Below, in pieces: positions 11,084-19,419 of a stretch of 62,245 nucleotides of DNA. Made by a program: the position numbers and the translations under genes. Location of the stretch: the NCBI GenBank assembly GCA_029547805.1, contig JAKPOP010000030.1, forward strand, positions 1 to 62,245. The letters are read 5' to 3'. Each line of letters starts with the position of its first letter. Within the stretch, counting starts at the first letter, position 1. The notes under the pieces are model-generated. The model was given only the letters and a program-made list of their open reading frames with translations. It had not been told where the DNA came from and searched no databases. The stretch comes from Deltaproteobacteria bacterium. GTDB lineage: Bacteria; Myxococcota_A; UBA9042; DTJE01.

Positions 11084-11947
11084 TTCCATGGGGGCGAACG
11101 CGCTCCGTGGCAGACCACCGATTGGACACCCTCCGGACTCGCCGGTGGCATCGAATGGCCTCGTCGAATCCGGGACCGCTTTCCCGATGCACGGTCCGTC
11201 ACCATCCGGGACCTGATGACCCATCACGGAGGTCTTCCTGCCGGGATTCAGCGCGGGGCCCGGACCGCTGCCCCGACGCCCTTCGAAACAGTGGTCGCGG
11301 CGCTGGCCGACGAGGACCCCGTCGCGCCCCCGGGCACCCTGTTCCATCCGTCCGATACAGGGATGACGGTCCTGGGAGCCGTGGTGCAGGCGGTGGCGAA
11401 GCGCCCCTTCCCCGTTGCGGTCCAGGACCTGGTCGGGGAGGCCCTGGGTCAAGGCCCCCTTCGGATCGATCCCGACCGCGACCGCTCCCCCCTGGGCGCC
11501 GTCGGCCATCGGAAGGGGCGTCCCGAGGAGGAAGCCCCGATCCGGGATCTGCCTGCGACAGGGTGGAACGCCTCCGTCCTGGAACTGGCCCGCCTCCTGT
11601 CGATGATGCTCTCGGCGGGAAGGGTCGGAGACACCCCGGTCCTGGGGGCCGTCCCCGTCTCCGAGATGCTTCGTCCCCAGTCCGACCACGCGCCACTGGA
11701 CCTGGACATGCGGGTGGGGCTCGGATGATTTCAGGCCCCGAAGGTGGCGGGAGACCTGCGAATCCGGCTCCCGCTCGTGCCCCTGTCGGACGATCGGGTC
11801 GTCCTGGCCGGCGTCGGCCCTGGCCTCGGGGAGGTCCTCCGCGCGATGCCCTCGGAGGATGGTGGAGAGGTCCTTCGGTACTCTGGCCGCCTGTTGCGGC
11901 GGAACCGATCCCAGGCCTCGGCCCAGGCCCCCTACGCACCCTACTGA
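11084..11947 (+). pseudogene. Remnant of a beta-lactamase-family serine hydrolase
   Basis: The frame contains VTIRDLMTHHGGLP, PGTLFHPSDTGMTVLG and LARLLSMMLSAGR, the middle and late parts of class-C beta-lactamase-like hydrolases. The N-terminal part with the catalytic SxxK is absent; homology begins right beside the metY promoter. An in-frame TGA (11726-11728) follows MRVGLG exactly where family members have a Trp (GLGW), and coding resembling the family C-terminus (LRYSGRLLRRN) continues in the same frame to 11947. A 5' truncation plus a nonsense change marks it as decayed. Confidence 0.65.
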
Positions 11948-11957
11948 CTCGGCGGAG

Positions 11958-14402
11958 TCACGGCGGGTTCCCCGGAAGGGGCTCCACCACCTGCACGGTC
12001 GGCCCCAGGGTCAGGACCAGAGTCCCCGAGGCGGCCTGGACCTCCGGGGAGGCCCCGTCCAGGGACCACAGGCGCACGGCCCCGATGCCCGGCGGAAGCA
12101 GCAGCGACAGAGGGTACGAGGTCCTGGGCCCGCCGGGGCCGACGCCGTCGGGCCCCACGTCCGGCATGTCCCGGCCATCCCAGGCCGCCAGCAGCAGGCC
12201 CCCATCCTCCCGGACAAAGGCCAGCGCGAACACGTCGTCCGGGAGCTCCAGCATCGGCGACACATCCCGGGCGAAGCGGGCCTCCCCAAGCACGGTCGCC
12301 AGGGACTCGAAGGCCCGCCAGGAGGGCTTCGGGCGCCGGGGATTCTCGGGGTCCGAGGGCCAGCCGAAGAGCCCGAAGTAGTTCTCGTGGGGCCTGGGGC
12401 CGGTCCGGATGGGTTCCCCGTCCCAGAAGGTGTACCAGAACCATCCCTCGACGCCGTCCCGGGCCGCCAGCAGGGCGCTCCGGGCCAGCCAGCGTCCCTG
12501 GTCCTCCTCCGACACCGTGTAGGACGGCCAGCCCACCTCGGTGAACTGGATCGGTCGGTCCGGGCACCCCCACTCGGCCAGGCGGTCCCGGGCCATCGCG
12601 GTCATCGCCGCCTGCCCGGGGAACAGGTATCCTGCCCCCTCCAGCCGCACGTCCATCTCCGGCGAGGCCCCCTGGTCCACCGTGTAGGGATGGATCGCCA
12701 GCCCGTCGAAGTGGTCGCAGAGGTCCGGCCACGCCTGGCCGAGTTCCCGCAGGAAGGACCACTCCAGCATCATGTCCACCGAGGACATGCCTCCCACCAG
12801 CACCCGGGCCTGGGGACAGGCGTCCTTCACGGCCCGGAAGGCGGCCCGCAGCAATGCCCCATAGCGCACCGGATCGGGAGCCGGGGGCCAGAACTGGCCC
12901 AGGTTGGGCTCGTTCCAGACCTCGAAGTCGTCAATGCGGCCGCAGAAATATCGGGCCAGGGCCCCGGCGTAGGTGGCGTACACCTCCGGGTCGATGGACC
13001 CCGGAGTCCCGTCGGGCATCGCCCAGTCCACCCCGTAGTCCAGGATGGCCGTCACCCGACCTCCCGACGCCAGCACCCGGTCCACCCCGGTCTCGACCGA
13101 TCCGAAGTCGAACTCTCCGGGGCGAGGCTCGACCCACTGCCAGAGAAAGTCGTTGCGCACCCGGACCCCGCCCAGCTCGGCATACCGGGCCACCTCGAAG
13201 TCCCGATCGGCATCGGGCCAGGGCCCCTGGGCCATGTGAGAGGACACGCCCAGCATCTCCCCCAGGGGACGCCCCCGGAGTCCCAGGCCGGCCCACCAGG
13301 ACGGGGGGCCCGGAGGCGCCCGATCCAGCACCGCCAGCACTGGGAAGTGGTCCGAGGGCCACAGGCCGTCGGGGGCCGGTTCCGCCAGGATCCGGGCCTC
13401 CGTTGCCCGGAAGCCCCCTCGATGCAAGATCCAGTCGATCCGTGCCCCGGTGGAGGTCCCCCGGAAGCCGTGGAAGGTCCCGGCCTCCGGGATCCCCAGT
13501 TCCACCCAGGCATCGACGAAGTCCCCCCGGGTGCCCTCCCAGGTGGCGGCCCCGGTGAGGATCTCCCAGGGGAGGGTCCGGGGGCCGGTGTTGAAGTCCC
13601 CCGTCAGCACGACTGGGAGGTCCCCGCCCAGTTCCATCGCCTTTCGGGCCAGCAGGGCCGCCGACTGCTCCCGGATGGCGCCCCGGTCCGCAATGTCCAG
13701 GTGCGTGTTCAGGAACAGGAAGGGGGGCGATCCGTCCCGGGGCCGCAGGCGCACCCAGGTGGCGATGCGGGGGTAGGCCTGTTCCGGGCCGAAGACCGTC
13801 CCGGGGTCCGAGGGATCCGGGCCCAGCCAGAAGGTCCCCGAGTCCTCCGCGTCGAACCGGTCCTCCCGCCAGAGCACCGAGCAGGTCTCCTCCAGATCCC
13901 CGCCGGTCCGGCCGATCCCGGCCCGCCCATAGCCCGGGACGGCGGCCTGGAGGTCCTCCAACTGGAAGACCCACCCCTCCTGGGTGCCCAGCAGGTCCGG
14001 CCGATATCTCGCCACCACATCGGCCACCCGGGCCTTGCGCTGGTCCCAGGCGTTCTGGTCGAAGTCCCCGAAGGCGGTCCGGAGGTTGAAGGTCATCACC
14101 CTTAGCGGCCCCGCCGGCGGCGGCCAGATGTCCTCGGTCCCCAGGTCCGGGGGCCCGTCTTCCTCGGCGTCGCCGGCAGGCCGATCCTCCGGAGGCAGGT
14201 CCTCTGGCAGCCCGACGGCGTCCTCCCAGGGACCGTCCCCCTCGGCGGCATCCCCCGGGGGCGCGTCCGCCGAGACAGGGTCCGTCGGGGCCGGGTCCGG
14301 GGTCCCGACGTCCCCGCCGCCGGGCAGGTCCCCGGCCGCAGAGGCCCCGCCCTTGCCGCACGCCAGCATGACCAGCAGCACCAGGAATCGCCGCCCGTCC
14401 AT
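11958..14402 (-). CDS. Lipoprotein with EEP phosphoesterase and GH-A glycosidase domains
   Basis: About 814 residues. The signal ends at a lipobox (VMLAC), then an acidic linker to about 95. Domain 1 (about 100-370) is an endonuclease/exonuclease/phosphatase fold: MTFNLRT, GTQEG, LNTHLD, LTGDFNT and a late SDHFPV. Domain 2 (about 385-815) is a clan GH-A TIM barrel with the acid/base FEVWNEPN and the probable nucleophile in IQFTEVGWPS, similar to GH39/GH5 enzymes. Substrates are unknown; one enzyme may cleave a phosphodiester or sphingomyelin-like headgroup and the other a glycan. ATG 14402 is preferred, because the upstream extension lacks a signal. GGAGGG precedes it. Confidence 0.75.
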   Translation of the reverse strand: MDGRRFLVLLVMLACGKGGASAAGDLPGGGDVGTPDPAPTDPVSADAPPGDAAEGDGPWEDAVGLPEDLPPEDRPAGDAEEDGPPDLGTEDIWPPPAGPLRVMTFNLRTAFGDFDQNAWDQRKARVADVVARYRPDLLGTQEGWVFQLEDLQAAVPGYGRAGIGRTGGDLEETCSVLWREDRFDAEDSGTFWLGPDPSDPGTVFGPEQAYPRIATWVRLRPRDGSPPFLFLNTHLDIADRGAIREQSAALLARKAMELGGDLPVVLTGDFNTGPRTLPWEILTGAATWEGTRGDFVDAWVELGIPEAGTFHGFRGTSTGARIDWILHRGGFRATEARILAEPAPDGLWPSDHFPVLAVLDRAPPGPPSWWAGLGLRGRPLGEMLGVSSHMAQGPWPDADRDFEVARYAELGGVRVRNDFLWQWVEPRPGEFDFGSVETGVDRVLASGGRVTAILDYGVDWAMPDGTPGSIDPEVYATYAGALARYFCGRIDDFEVWNEPNLGQFWPPAPDPVRYGALLRAAFRAVKDACPQARVLVGGMSSVDMMLEWSFLRELGQAWPDLCDHFDGLAIHPYTVDQGASPEMDVRLEGAGYLFPGQAAMTAMARDRLAEWGCPDRPIQFTEVGWPSYTVSEEDQGRWLARSALLAARDGVEGWFWYTFWDGEPIRTGPRPHENYFGLFGWPSDPENPRRPKPSWRAFESLATVLGEARFARDVSPMLELPDDVFALAFVREDGGLLLAAWDGRDMPDVGPDGVGPGGPRTSYPLSLLLPPGIGAVRLWSLDGASPEVQAASGTLVLTLGPTVQVVEPLPGNPP

Positions 14403-14608
14403 CTCCCTGCGCCCTCCGGGCCCCAGGGGCAAGCATTCCACAGGCCGTGGTCGCCGTCACCCCGGATCAGGGTCCCGTGGCAGCCCCCGGGAAGGCAGAC
14501 CCCTCGGGAACGAACCATCCCAGAATCTCCGGGGCGGCCCCGACCGAGGATCCCGCGGACCGCCCGACCCCCATCCGGAGATCGGAGCCCGCCAGCCGGC
14601 CCGTCTTG

Positions 14609-15865
14609 TCATGGACCAGGGATGAGGTCCGTCTCGGCGGCCAGCAGGTCCTCCCAGGTCTCCCGGCGCCGGACGAGTCTCGCCTCGGTGCCGTCCACCA
14701 GCACCTCGGCGGCCCGGGGACGCTGGTTGTACTGGCTGGACATCGCGAACCCGTAGGCCCCGGCCGTGAAGACAACCACCCGGTCGCCCCGGACCAGTGG
14801 CGGCAATCGCCGGTCCTTCCCGAGAAAGTCGCCGGACTCACAGACGGGCCCCACCACGTCCGTCGGCACCGGGTCCCCAGGGCGGTCCACCACCGGCTCC
14901 AGTCGATGGTGCGCCCCGTAGAGGACCGGCCGGATCAGGTCGTTCATGCCGGCATCCAGGATCACGAAGCGACGGTTCCCCGCCTCCTTCACGAAGATCA
15001 CCTCGCCGACCAGGATGCCGGCCGGGCCGATGATGAAGCGCCCTGGCTCCAGGATCAGCGTGACCTCCAGGTCCCGGACCAGGTGGATGATGGCCTCGTG
15101 GAACTCGTCAGCCGTCATCGGCTCCTCGGTGTCGTAGCGCACCGCGAGACCCCCGCCGATGTCCAGGTGTTCCACCGGAAAGCCCCGGGCCCGGAGGAAG
15201 GCCACCACCTCCCGGGCCTGCCTCAGGGCCTCTCGGTAGGGTTCCGGCGTCAGGATCTGGCTCCCAATGTGCATGTCCAGGCCCACCACCTGGAGGGCCT
15301 CCAGCCGGGCCGCTACCTCCGCCGCCCGGCCAACCTCCTCCAGGGGAATGCCGAACTTGTTCTCTCGTCGTCCCGTCGTCAGGTGCGCGTGGGTGTGGGC
15401 GTCCACGTCGGGATTGACCCGGAAGGCCACCGCCTGCCGTCTCCCGATCGATCGGGCCACCTCGTCCAGCACCTCCAGTTCCTCGACGTTCTCCACGTTC
15501 ACGCAGCGGATCCCCTCCCGGACCGCCAGGGCCAGTTCGGCCCGGGTCTTGCCCACGCCGGAATAGACGATGCGGTCGGCCGGGATGCCGGCGCGACGGG
15601 CCTTCACCAGTTCGCCGCCCGAGACGATGTCGGCACCGGCCCCCAGGCGTCCCAGTTCCCGCAGGATGCCCAGGTTCCCGTTGGCCTTCACCGAGTAGCA
15701 CACCAGGTGCGGCACGTCGGAGAAGGCCGCATCCAGTTTCCGAAAATGCTCCGTGAAGGTCCGCTGCGAGTACACGTAGAGGGGCGTCCCGAAGCGATCC
15801 GCCAGATCCCCGACCCGGACCTCCTCGCACCACAGGTGACCGTCCTTCCGATGAAAGTAGTCCAT
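14609..15865 (-). CDS. lysA: Diaminopimelate decarboxylase
   Basis: A 418-residue fold-type III PLP enzyme. The cofactor Lys is in CYSVKANGN, with the HIGSQ segment, the glycine-rich LDIGGG loop, EPGRFI and the C-terminal CESGDF and GAYGFAMSSQYN motifs diagnostic of LysA. It removes CO2 from meso-diaminopimelate to form lysine. It starts 4 nt after the lysC stop, so the two form an operon for the aspartate-to-lysine branch. Confidence 0.95.
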   Translation of the reverse strand: MDYFHRKDGHLWCEEVRVGDLADRFGTPLYVYSQRTFTEHFRKLDAAFSDVPHLVCYSVKANGNLGILRELGRLGAGADIVSGGELVKARRAGIPADRIVYSGVGKTRAELALAVREGIRCVNVENVEELEVLDEVARSIGRRQAVAFRVNPDVDAHTHAHLTTGRRENKFGIPLEEVGRAAEVAARLEALQVVGLDMHIGSQILTPEPYREALRQAREVVAFLRARGFPVEHLDIGGGLAVRYDTEEPMTADEFHEAIIHLVRDLEVTLILEPGRFIIGPAGILVGEVIFVKEAGNRRFVILDAGMNDLIRPVLYGAHHRLEPVVDRPGDPVPTDVVGPVCESGDFLGKDRRLPPLVRGDRVVVFTAGAYGFAMSSQYNQRPRAAEVLVDGTEARLVRRRETWEDLLAAETDLIPGP

Positions 15866-15869
15866 CTCG

Positions 15870-17183
15870 TCATCTCCTCCCCGGGTTCCTCCGGGACGCC
15901 GACCCGTTCCGGTTCCCGTTCACGGCCTCGATTCCCAGGTGGTCGGCCAGCAGGCGGCGGACCCGGTCGGCCTGTTCCCACTGGCAGTACACGTGGATGT
16001 CGGCGTGACTCGTCACGATCTCGATGATGTTCAGCCCGCCCTGGTAGAGGGTGTCGGCGATGACCCGAATCACTCCGTGGGTGCTGATGAAGGCCGGGTT
16101 CGACAGGCGGACCTCGGCGACCTCTTCCGTGACCACCATTTCCTGGAAGTCCTTCCCGGGGCCCACGAACTCCCGGTGCAGGTCCCCGGCGATCCCCCCA
16201 CCGTGCTGCTGGTCCACATAGATTCCCACCACCCGGTCCGACGAGGTCGAGGCGTGGATGGTCACCCCCCGGGCCGCCGCGAACTCCCCCAGACGGGCCA
16301 TCAACCCCAGGCGCCGGGAGATACCCGTCCCGAACAGCAGCACCAGGGTCAGGGGCGACGGATGCACATCCAGTTGCGTCTGGGCGATCCCGACGATCCG
16401 GGTCCCCTCGGCCATCCGGCCCAGGGCCCGGAAGTGAACGACCCGGGCCACCGTGGACTCGGGCTTGTGGCGGAGCGCGTTGGGGTGCAGCACCTGGGCT
16501 CCCCGCTGGGCCACGGCGGACATCAGCGCCGCGTCGATCTCTTTCACCACCGAGGTGTCCTGCACCACCCGGGGGTCCGCCGTCAGGACCCCCTCCACGT
16601 CGGTGACGATGACCACCTCGTCGGCCCGGGCGAAGCGCCCCGCCAGGAAGGCCGACACGTCACTGCCACCTCGGCCCAGGGTCACCAGGTGATGGTCCCG
16701 GTCCCGGATGAAGAAGCCCGGAAGCACGGGGATCACCCGGGCCTTCAACAGCGGTTCCACCAACCGGGAGAAGCGCTCCTCGCAGGCCTCCGGGTCCAGG
16801 CGTACGTCCACCGGGTCGTTCACCTTGGCCGACGACAGCACCTGGGACTCGGCCTGTCCCGGGGCCGCCACCAGCGGGAAGTCCGGGTGGTCGAAGGAGA
16901 TGGCCTGGGCCCGACAGCCCTCGGCGGCCAGCGCCATCGCCAGGGCCTGGGCCGAGGCGGTCTCTCCAGTGGCCAGCAGGCGCAGGTAGTGCTGATCCAC
17001 GGGGGCATCGACATGGATCCGACGGCCCAGTCGGACCAGCCGGTTCGTGGTATCGCCCATCGCCGACACCACCGCCAGCACCTCGTGGCCGGCGGCGCGG
17101 AGGGCCGCCAGGTTCCGGGCCGCCAGTCGCAGTCGGGCGACGTTCTTGAGCGAGGTCCCGCCAAACTTCACCACCATCCGCAT
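15870..17183 (-). CDS. lysC: Aspartate kinase
   Basis: About 437 residues. The kinase domain starts at once with MVVKFGGTSL and contains SAMGDTTN, LATGE, GRGGSD and TDVEGVLTADPR. Two C-terminal ACT-like regions follow (LMARLGEFAAARGV and the segment around TLYQGGLNIIEIVTSH), as in the monofunctional allosteric enzymes. It phosphorylates aspartate at the head of the lysine/threonine/methionine pathways. ATG 17183 is chosen over the GTG 18 bp upstream because KFGGTS normally lies near the N-terminus. It is upstream of lysA with a 4-nt gap. Confidence 0.93.
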   Translation of the reverse strand: MRMVVKFGGTSLKNVARLRLAARNLAALRAAGHEVLAVVSAMGDTTNRLVRLGRRIHVDAPVDQHYLRLLATGETASAQALAMALAAEGCRAQAISFDHPDFPLVAAPGQAESQVLSSAKVNDPVDVRLDPEACEERFSRLVEPLLKARVIPVLPGFFIRDRDHHLVTLGRGGSDVSAFLAGRFARADEVVIVTDVEGVLTADPRVVQDTSVVKEIDAALMSAVAQRGAQVLHPNALRHKPESTVARVVHFRALGRMAEGTRIVGIAQTQLDVHPSPLTLVLLFGTGISRRLGLMARLGEFAAARGVTIHASTSSDRVVGIYVDQQHGGGIAGDLHREFVGPGKDFQEMVVTEEVAEVRLSNPAFISTHGVIRVIADTLYQGGLNIIEIVTSHADIHVYCQWEQADRVRRLLADHLGIEAVNGNRNGSASRRNPGRR

Positions 17184-17278
17184 GGAGACCCCCGTGGCCA
17201 CGGATTTCGGCGATTATGGGGAAGTGGCATGCACTGTCAACATCGGGGCCGGCCCCGACCAGACCCAGGCCACCGGAG

Positions 17279-18247
17279 TCACTCGGGCCCAAAGACCTCG
17301 GGGGGACGGTCCTGCTCGCCGGCGACGGCCACCCGGTTCCGGCCGGACTCCTTGGCGTGATAGAGGGCCTCGTCGGCCCGGGCCAGCAGGTCCTCCGGGG
17401 TCGGCCTCCCGGGACAGGCCGTGAGGATCGCGACCCCGATGCTGAGGGTCACGTGCAGGGGCGTCCCCTCGAAGGGGATCTCCAGGGACTCGACCCCCGT
17501 CCGAATCCGCTGTGCCACCACGAGGGCCGCCCGGGGCGGCGTCTCCCGGAGCAGCACCGCGAACTCCTCTCCCCCATAGCGGGCAAAGGTGTCCTCCCGG
17601 CGCAACTGATTCCCGACCAGGGAGGCGACCTGTCGAAGCACCTCGTCCCCGGCCAGATGCCCATGGGTATCGTTGATGCGCTTGAAGTGGTCCAGGTCCA
17701 ACAGCAGCACGACCAGTTCGGTGCCGTGACGGACCGCGTAGGACACCTCCGCCGCGATGCGCTCCTGGAGATACCGGCGATTGAAGACCCCCGTGAGCCC
17801 GTCCCGGACGCTCGCCTCGTAGAGGCGGCGCATCACGGCCTCCTCCTCGCCGCTCACCTGCTGGAACTGCATCCGGACCCCCGATCCCAGGCGGATGAAG
17901 TCCCCGTGGCGCAGCAGGTGCCGCGTCACCCGGTCCTGCTGCACGAAGGTCCCGTTGGTCGACCTCAGGTCCTCCAGCACCCAGCCCTCGTCGGTCCGCG
18001 TCAGTCGGGCATGCTCCCGGGACAGCGTCGCATCGGGGAAGCAGAATTCGCAGCGGGCGGACCGTCCGATGCGATACTCGCGGTCCACCAGGGAATGGAC
18101 CCGTCCCGCATCGGGACCGCTCATCTCGATGAGAATCGCCCGGTCCGCCAGGAGGTCCTTCAGGGCGACCGTGTCCACGGGACGGGTGGCCCCTGTCGGC
18201 GGCGTCCAGAGGGAATCGGCCGCGTCTCGCTTCCCGTCCACATCCAT
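17279..18247 (-). CDS. FHA-GGDEF diguanylate cyclase
   Basis: About 322 residues. An N-terminal FHA domain (YRIGRSARCEF, DATLSREHARL, RSTNGTFV) is followed by a GGDEF domain with DGLTGVFNRRYL and an intact GGEEF active site. RRED lies 5 residues before GGEEF, an RxxD inhibitory site for c-di-GMP. It should make c-di-GMP in response to binding a phosphothreonine protein. The likely partner is the kinase encoded just upstream. Its start overlaps or abuts the ADYC gene stop (GTG 18256 is the alternative), so it is cotranscribed with it. Confidence 0.88.
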   Translation of the reverse strand: MDVDGKRDAADSLWTPPTGATRPVDTVALKDLLADRAILIEMSGPDAGRVHSLVDREYRIGRSARCEFCFPDATLSREHARLTRTDEGWVLEDLRSTNGTFVQQDRVTRHLLRHGDFIRLGSGVRMQFQQVSGEEEAVMRRLYEASVRDGLTGVFNRRYLQERIAAEVSYAVRHGTELVVLLLDLDHFKRINDTHGHLAGDEVLRQVASLVGNQLRREDTFARYGGEEFAVLLRETPPRAALVVAQRIRTGVESLEIPFEGTPLHVTLSIGVAILTACPGRPTPEDLLARADEALYHAKESGRNRVAVAGEQDRPPEVFGPE

Positions 18248-18252
18248 CGCCC

Positions 18253-19266
18253 TCACTCCCCTCCAGCCTCCGGCGGCACCTCGGTCATCACCAGCGTGCC
18301 CGTCTCGAAATGGGCCGGGTCCCCGCAGTCCGCCGCCATCAGGGAGTCCCCGCAGGGAATCCCCTCCAGCAGGGCCATGCGCTCATGGGCCAGGCACCGT
18401 GCCCCATGGTCATCCCACTCGGCCTCGAAGACCCAGTCCTCGGTGTCGTCCCGGATCCCGATCCCGTCCCGGACCAGCGTCCACATCCCATCCTCGGTAT
18501 AGGATACACCGTCCCCACAGTAGTCGGCCCGGAGGGCCCGGGTGCATGCCTGATGCATCGCCGCCAGGGTCGTCTTCTGGCAGACCTTCTTGCCCCGGTC
18601 GTCGATGCGACACAGGAATCCCTGCTGCCAGGGGGCATAGCCCATCCGCACGCACTTCGCCAGCACCCGGTCCTCGCAGGCGAAGGTGAACGCATCGGGA
18701 TCCTCCAGGTGCGCGCCGCCGGTGGGAGCCCCCTCCCGGTAGTCCCACCGCCCGTTCAGCGGAATGGCGGCCAGCACCCCGCCGGCCTCGCTGGTCCCGC
18801 ACAGGGATTGCCAACGGCCATCGGCGAGGAACTGGACCTCATAGGCGAACCAGGGACGACTCGCATCGCCACGCTCCTGGACTCCAGTGACCGTCAGCGG
18901 CAGCAGGGTCCCATCATCCAGCGTGGCCTGGAAGACGGCCCCGATCAGGCCGGTCCCCCGAGGTCCCGGAGCCCCCCGGAAGACCGTCGCCTCCAGCCGC
19001 AGGTTCCGGGGCGGGCCATGGGGAAAGACGACCTGCCTCAGGGAGACGGAGACGACGACCCGTCCATCCAGAATCTGTCCCTCCCAGGACCGGCCGTTGA
19101 GCCCCCGCCCGACCAGGTCCCGGTACAGCGTCCCGATGCCGATGGGGTCGAAGTACAGGATCGCCGAGGAGGTCCGGGCCACGGGGGCGTCCCGCTCTGG
19201 CGCAACCCCACAGGCGAGTGCGACGATCATCGAGCCGACGATGCTGAACCCGGTGGTGGTCTTCAT
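18253..19266 (-). CDS. ADYC-domain lipoprotein
   Basis: A 337-residue protein with a lipoprotein signal ending at ALACG. The C-terminal half has paired cysteines and the segment RADYCGDGVSYTEDG, the signature of the ADYC domain found mainly in Myxococcota surface proteins of unknown function. ATG 19266 has AGGAGG 7 nt upstream; the longer open frame upstream has no signal peptide. It lies between the kinase gene and the FHA-GGDEF gene and may be the envelope-side element of this signalling block. Confidence 0.7.
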   Translation of the reverse strand: MKTTTGFSIVGSMIVALACGVAPERDAPVARTSSAILYFDPIGIGTLYRDLVGRGLNGRSWEGQILDGRVVVSVSLRQVVFPHGPPRNLRLEATVFRGAPGPRGTGLIGAVFQATLDDGTLLPLTVTGVQERGDASRPWFAYEVQFLADGRWQSLCGTSEAGGVLAAIPLNGRWDYREGAPTGGAHLEDPDAFTFACEDRVLAKCVRMGYAPWQQGFLCRIDDRGKKVCQKTTLAAMHQACTRALRADYCGDGVSYTEDGMWTLVRDGIGIRDDTEDWVFEAEWDDHGARCLAHERMALLEGIPCGDSLMAADCGDPAHFETGTLVMTEVPPEAGGE

Positions 19267-19291
19267 GGTGCACCTCCTGCCTCTCCTGGGA

Positions 19292-19307
19292 TTCAAGACC
19301 GATGCCA
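19292..19307 (-). promoter_or_regulatory. Sigma-54-like promoter with imperfect -12 box
   Basis: On the minus strand TGGCATCGGTCTTGAA reads as a perfect -24 (TGGCA) and a -12 box TTGAA instead of TTGCA, at the correct GG-N10 spacing. Transcription from it would start near 19282 and leave a leader of about 16 nt holding the AGGAGG of the ADYC gene. The missing C in the invariant GC lowers confidence. Confidence 0.35.
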
Positions 19308-19378
19308 ATGGAAGAATGTCTCTCTTCTCGAACGGTTGCCGTGACGTGGGGCCCGGGACGTTCCGGCCTTCGGGCAGG

Positions 19379-19392
19379 CCTTGCATGCAAGG
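19379..19392. promoter_or_regulatory. 14-bp perfect palindrome, possible activator site
   Basis: CCTTGCATGCAAGG is a perfect palindrome in the gap between the kinase stop and the ADYC start. It lies about 85 bp upstream of the sigma-54-like promoter, the usual distance for an enhancer-binding protein site. The activator is unknown; the FHA-AAA+ protein encoded upstream is an obvious candidate. Confidence 0.35.
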
Positions 19393-19419
19393 TTGGCGCA
19401 TCGTGCCGTTTCTGCGCGT

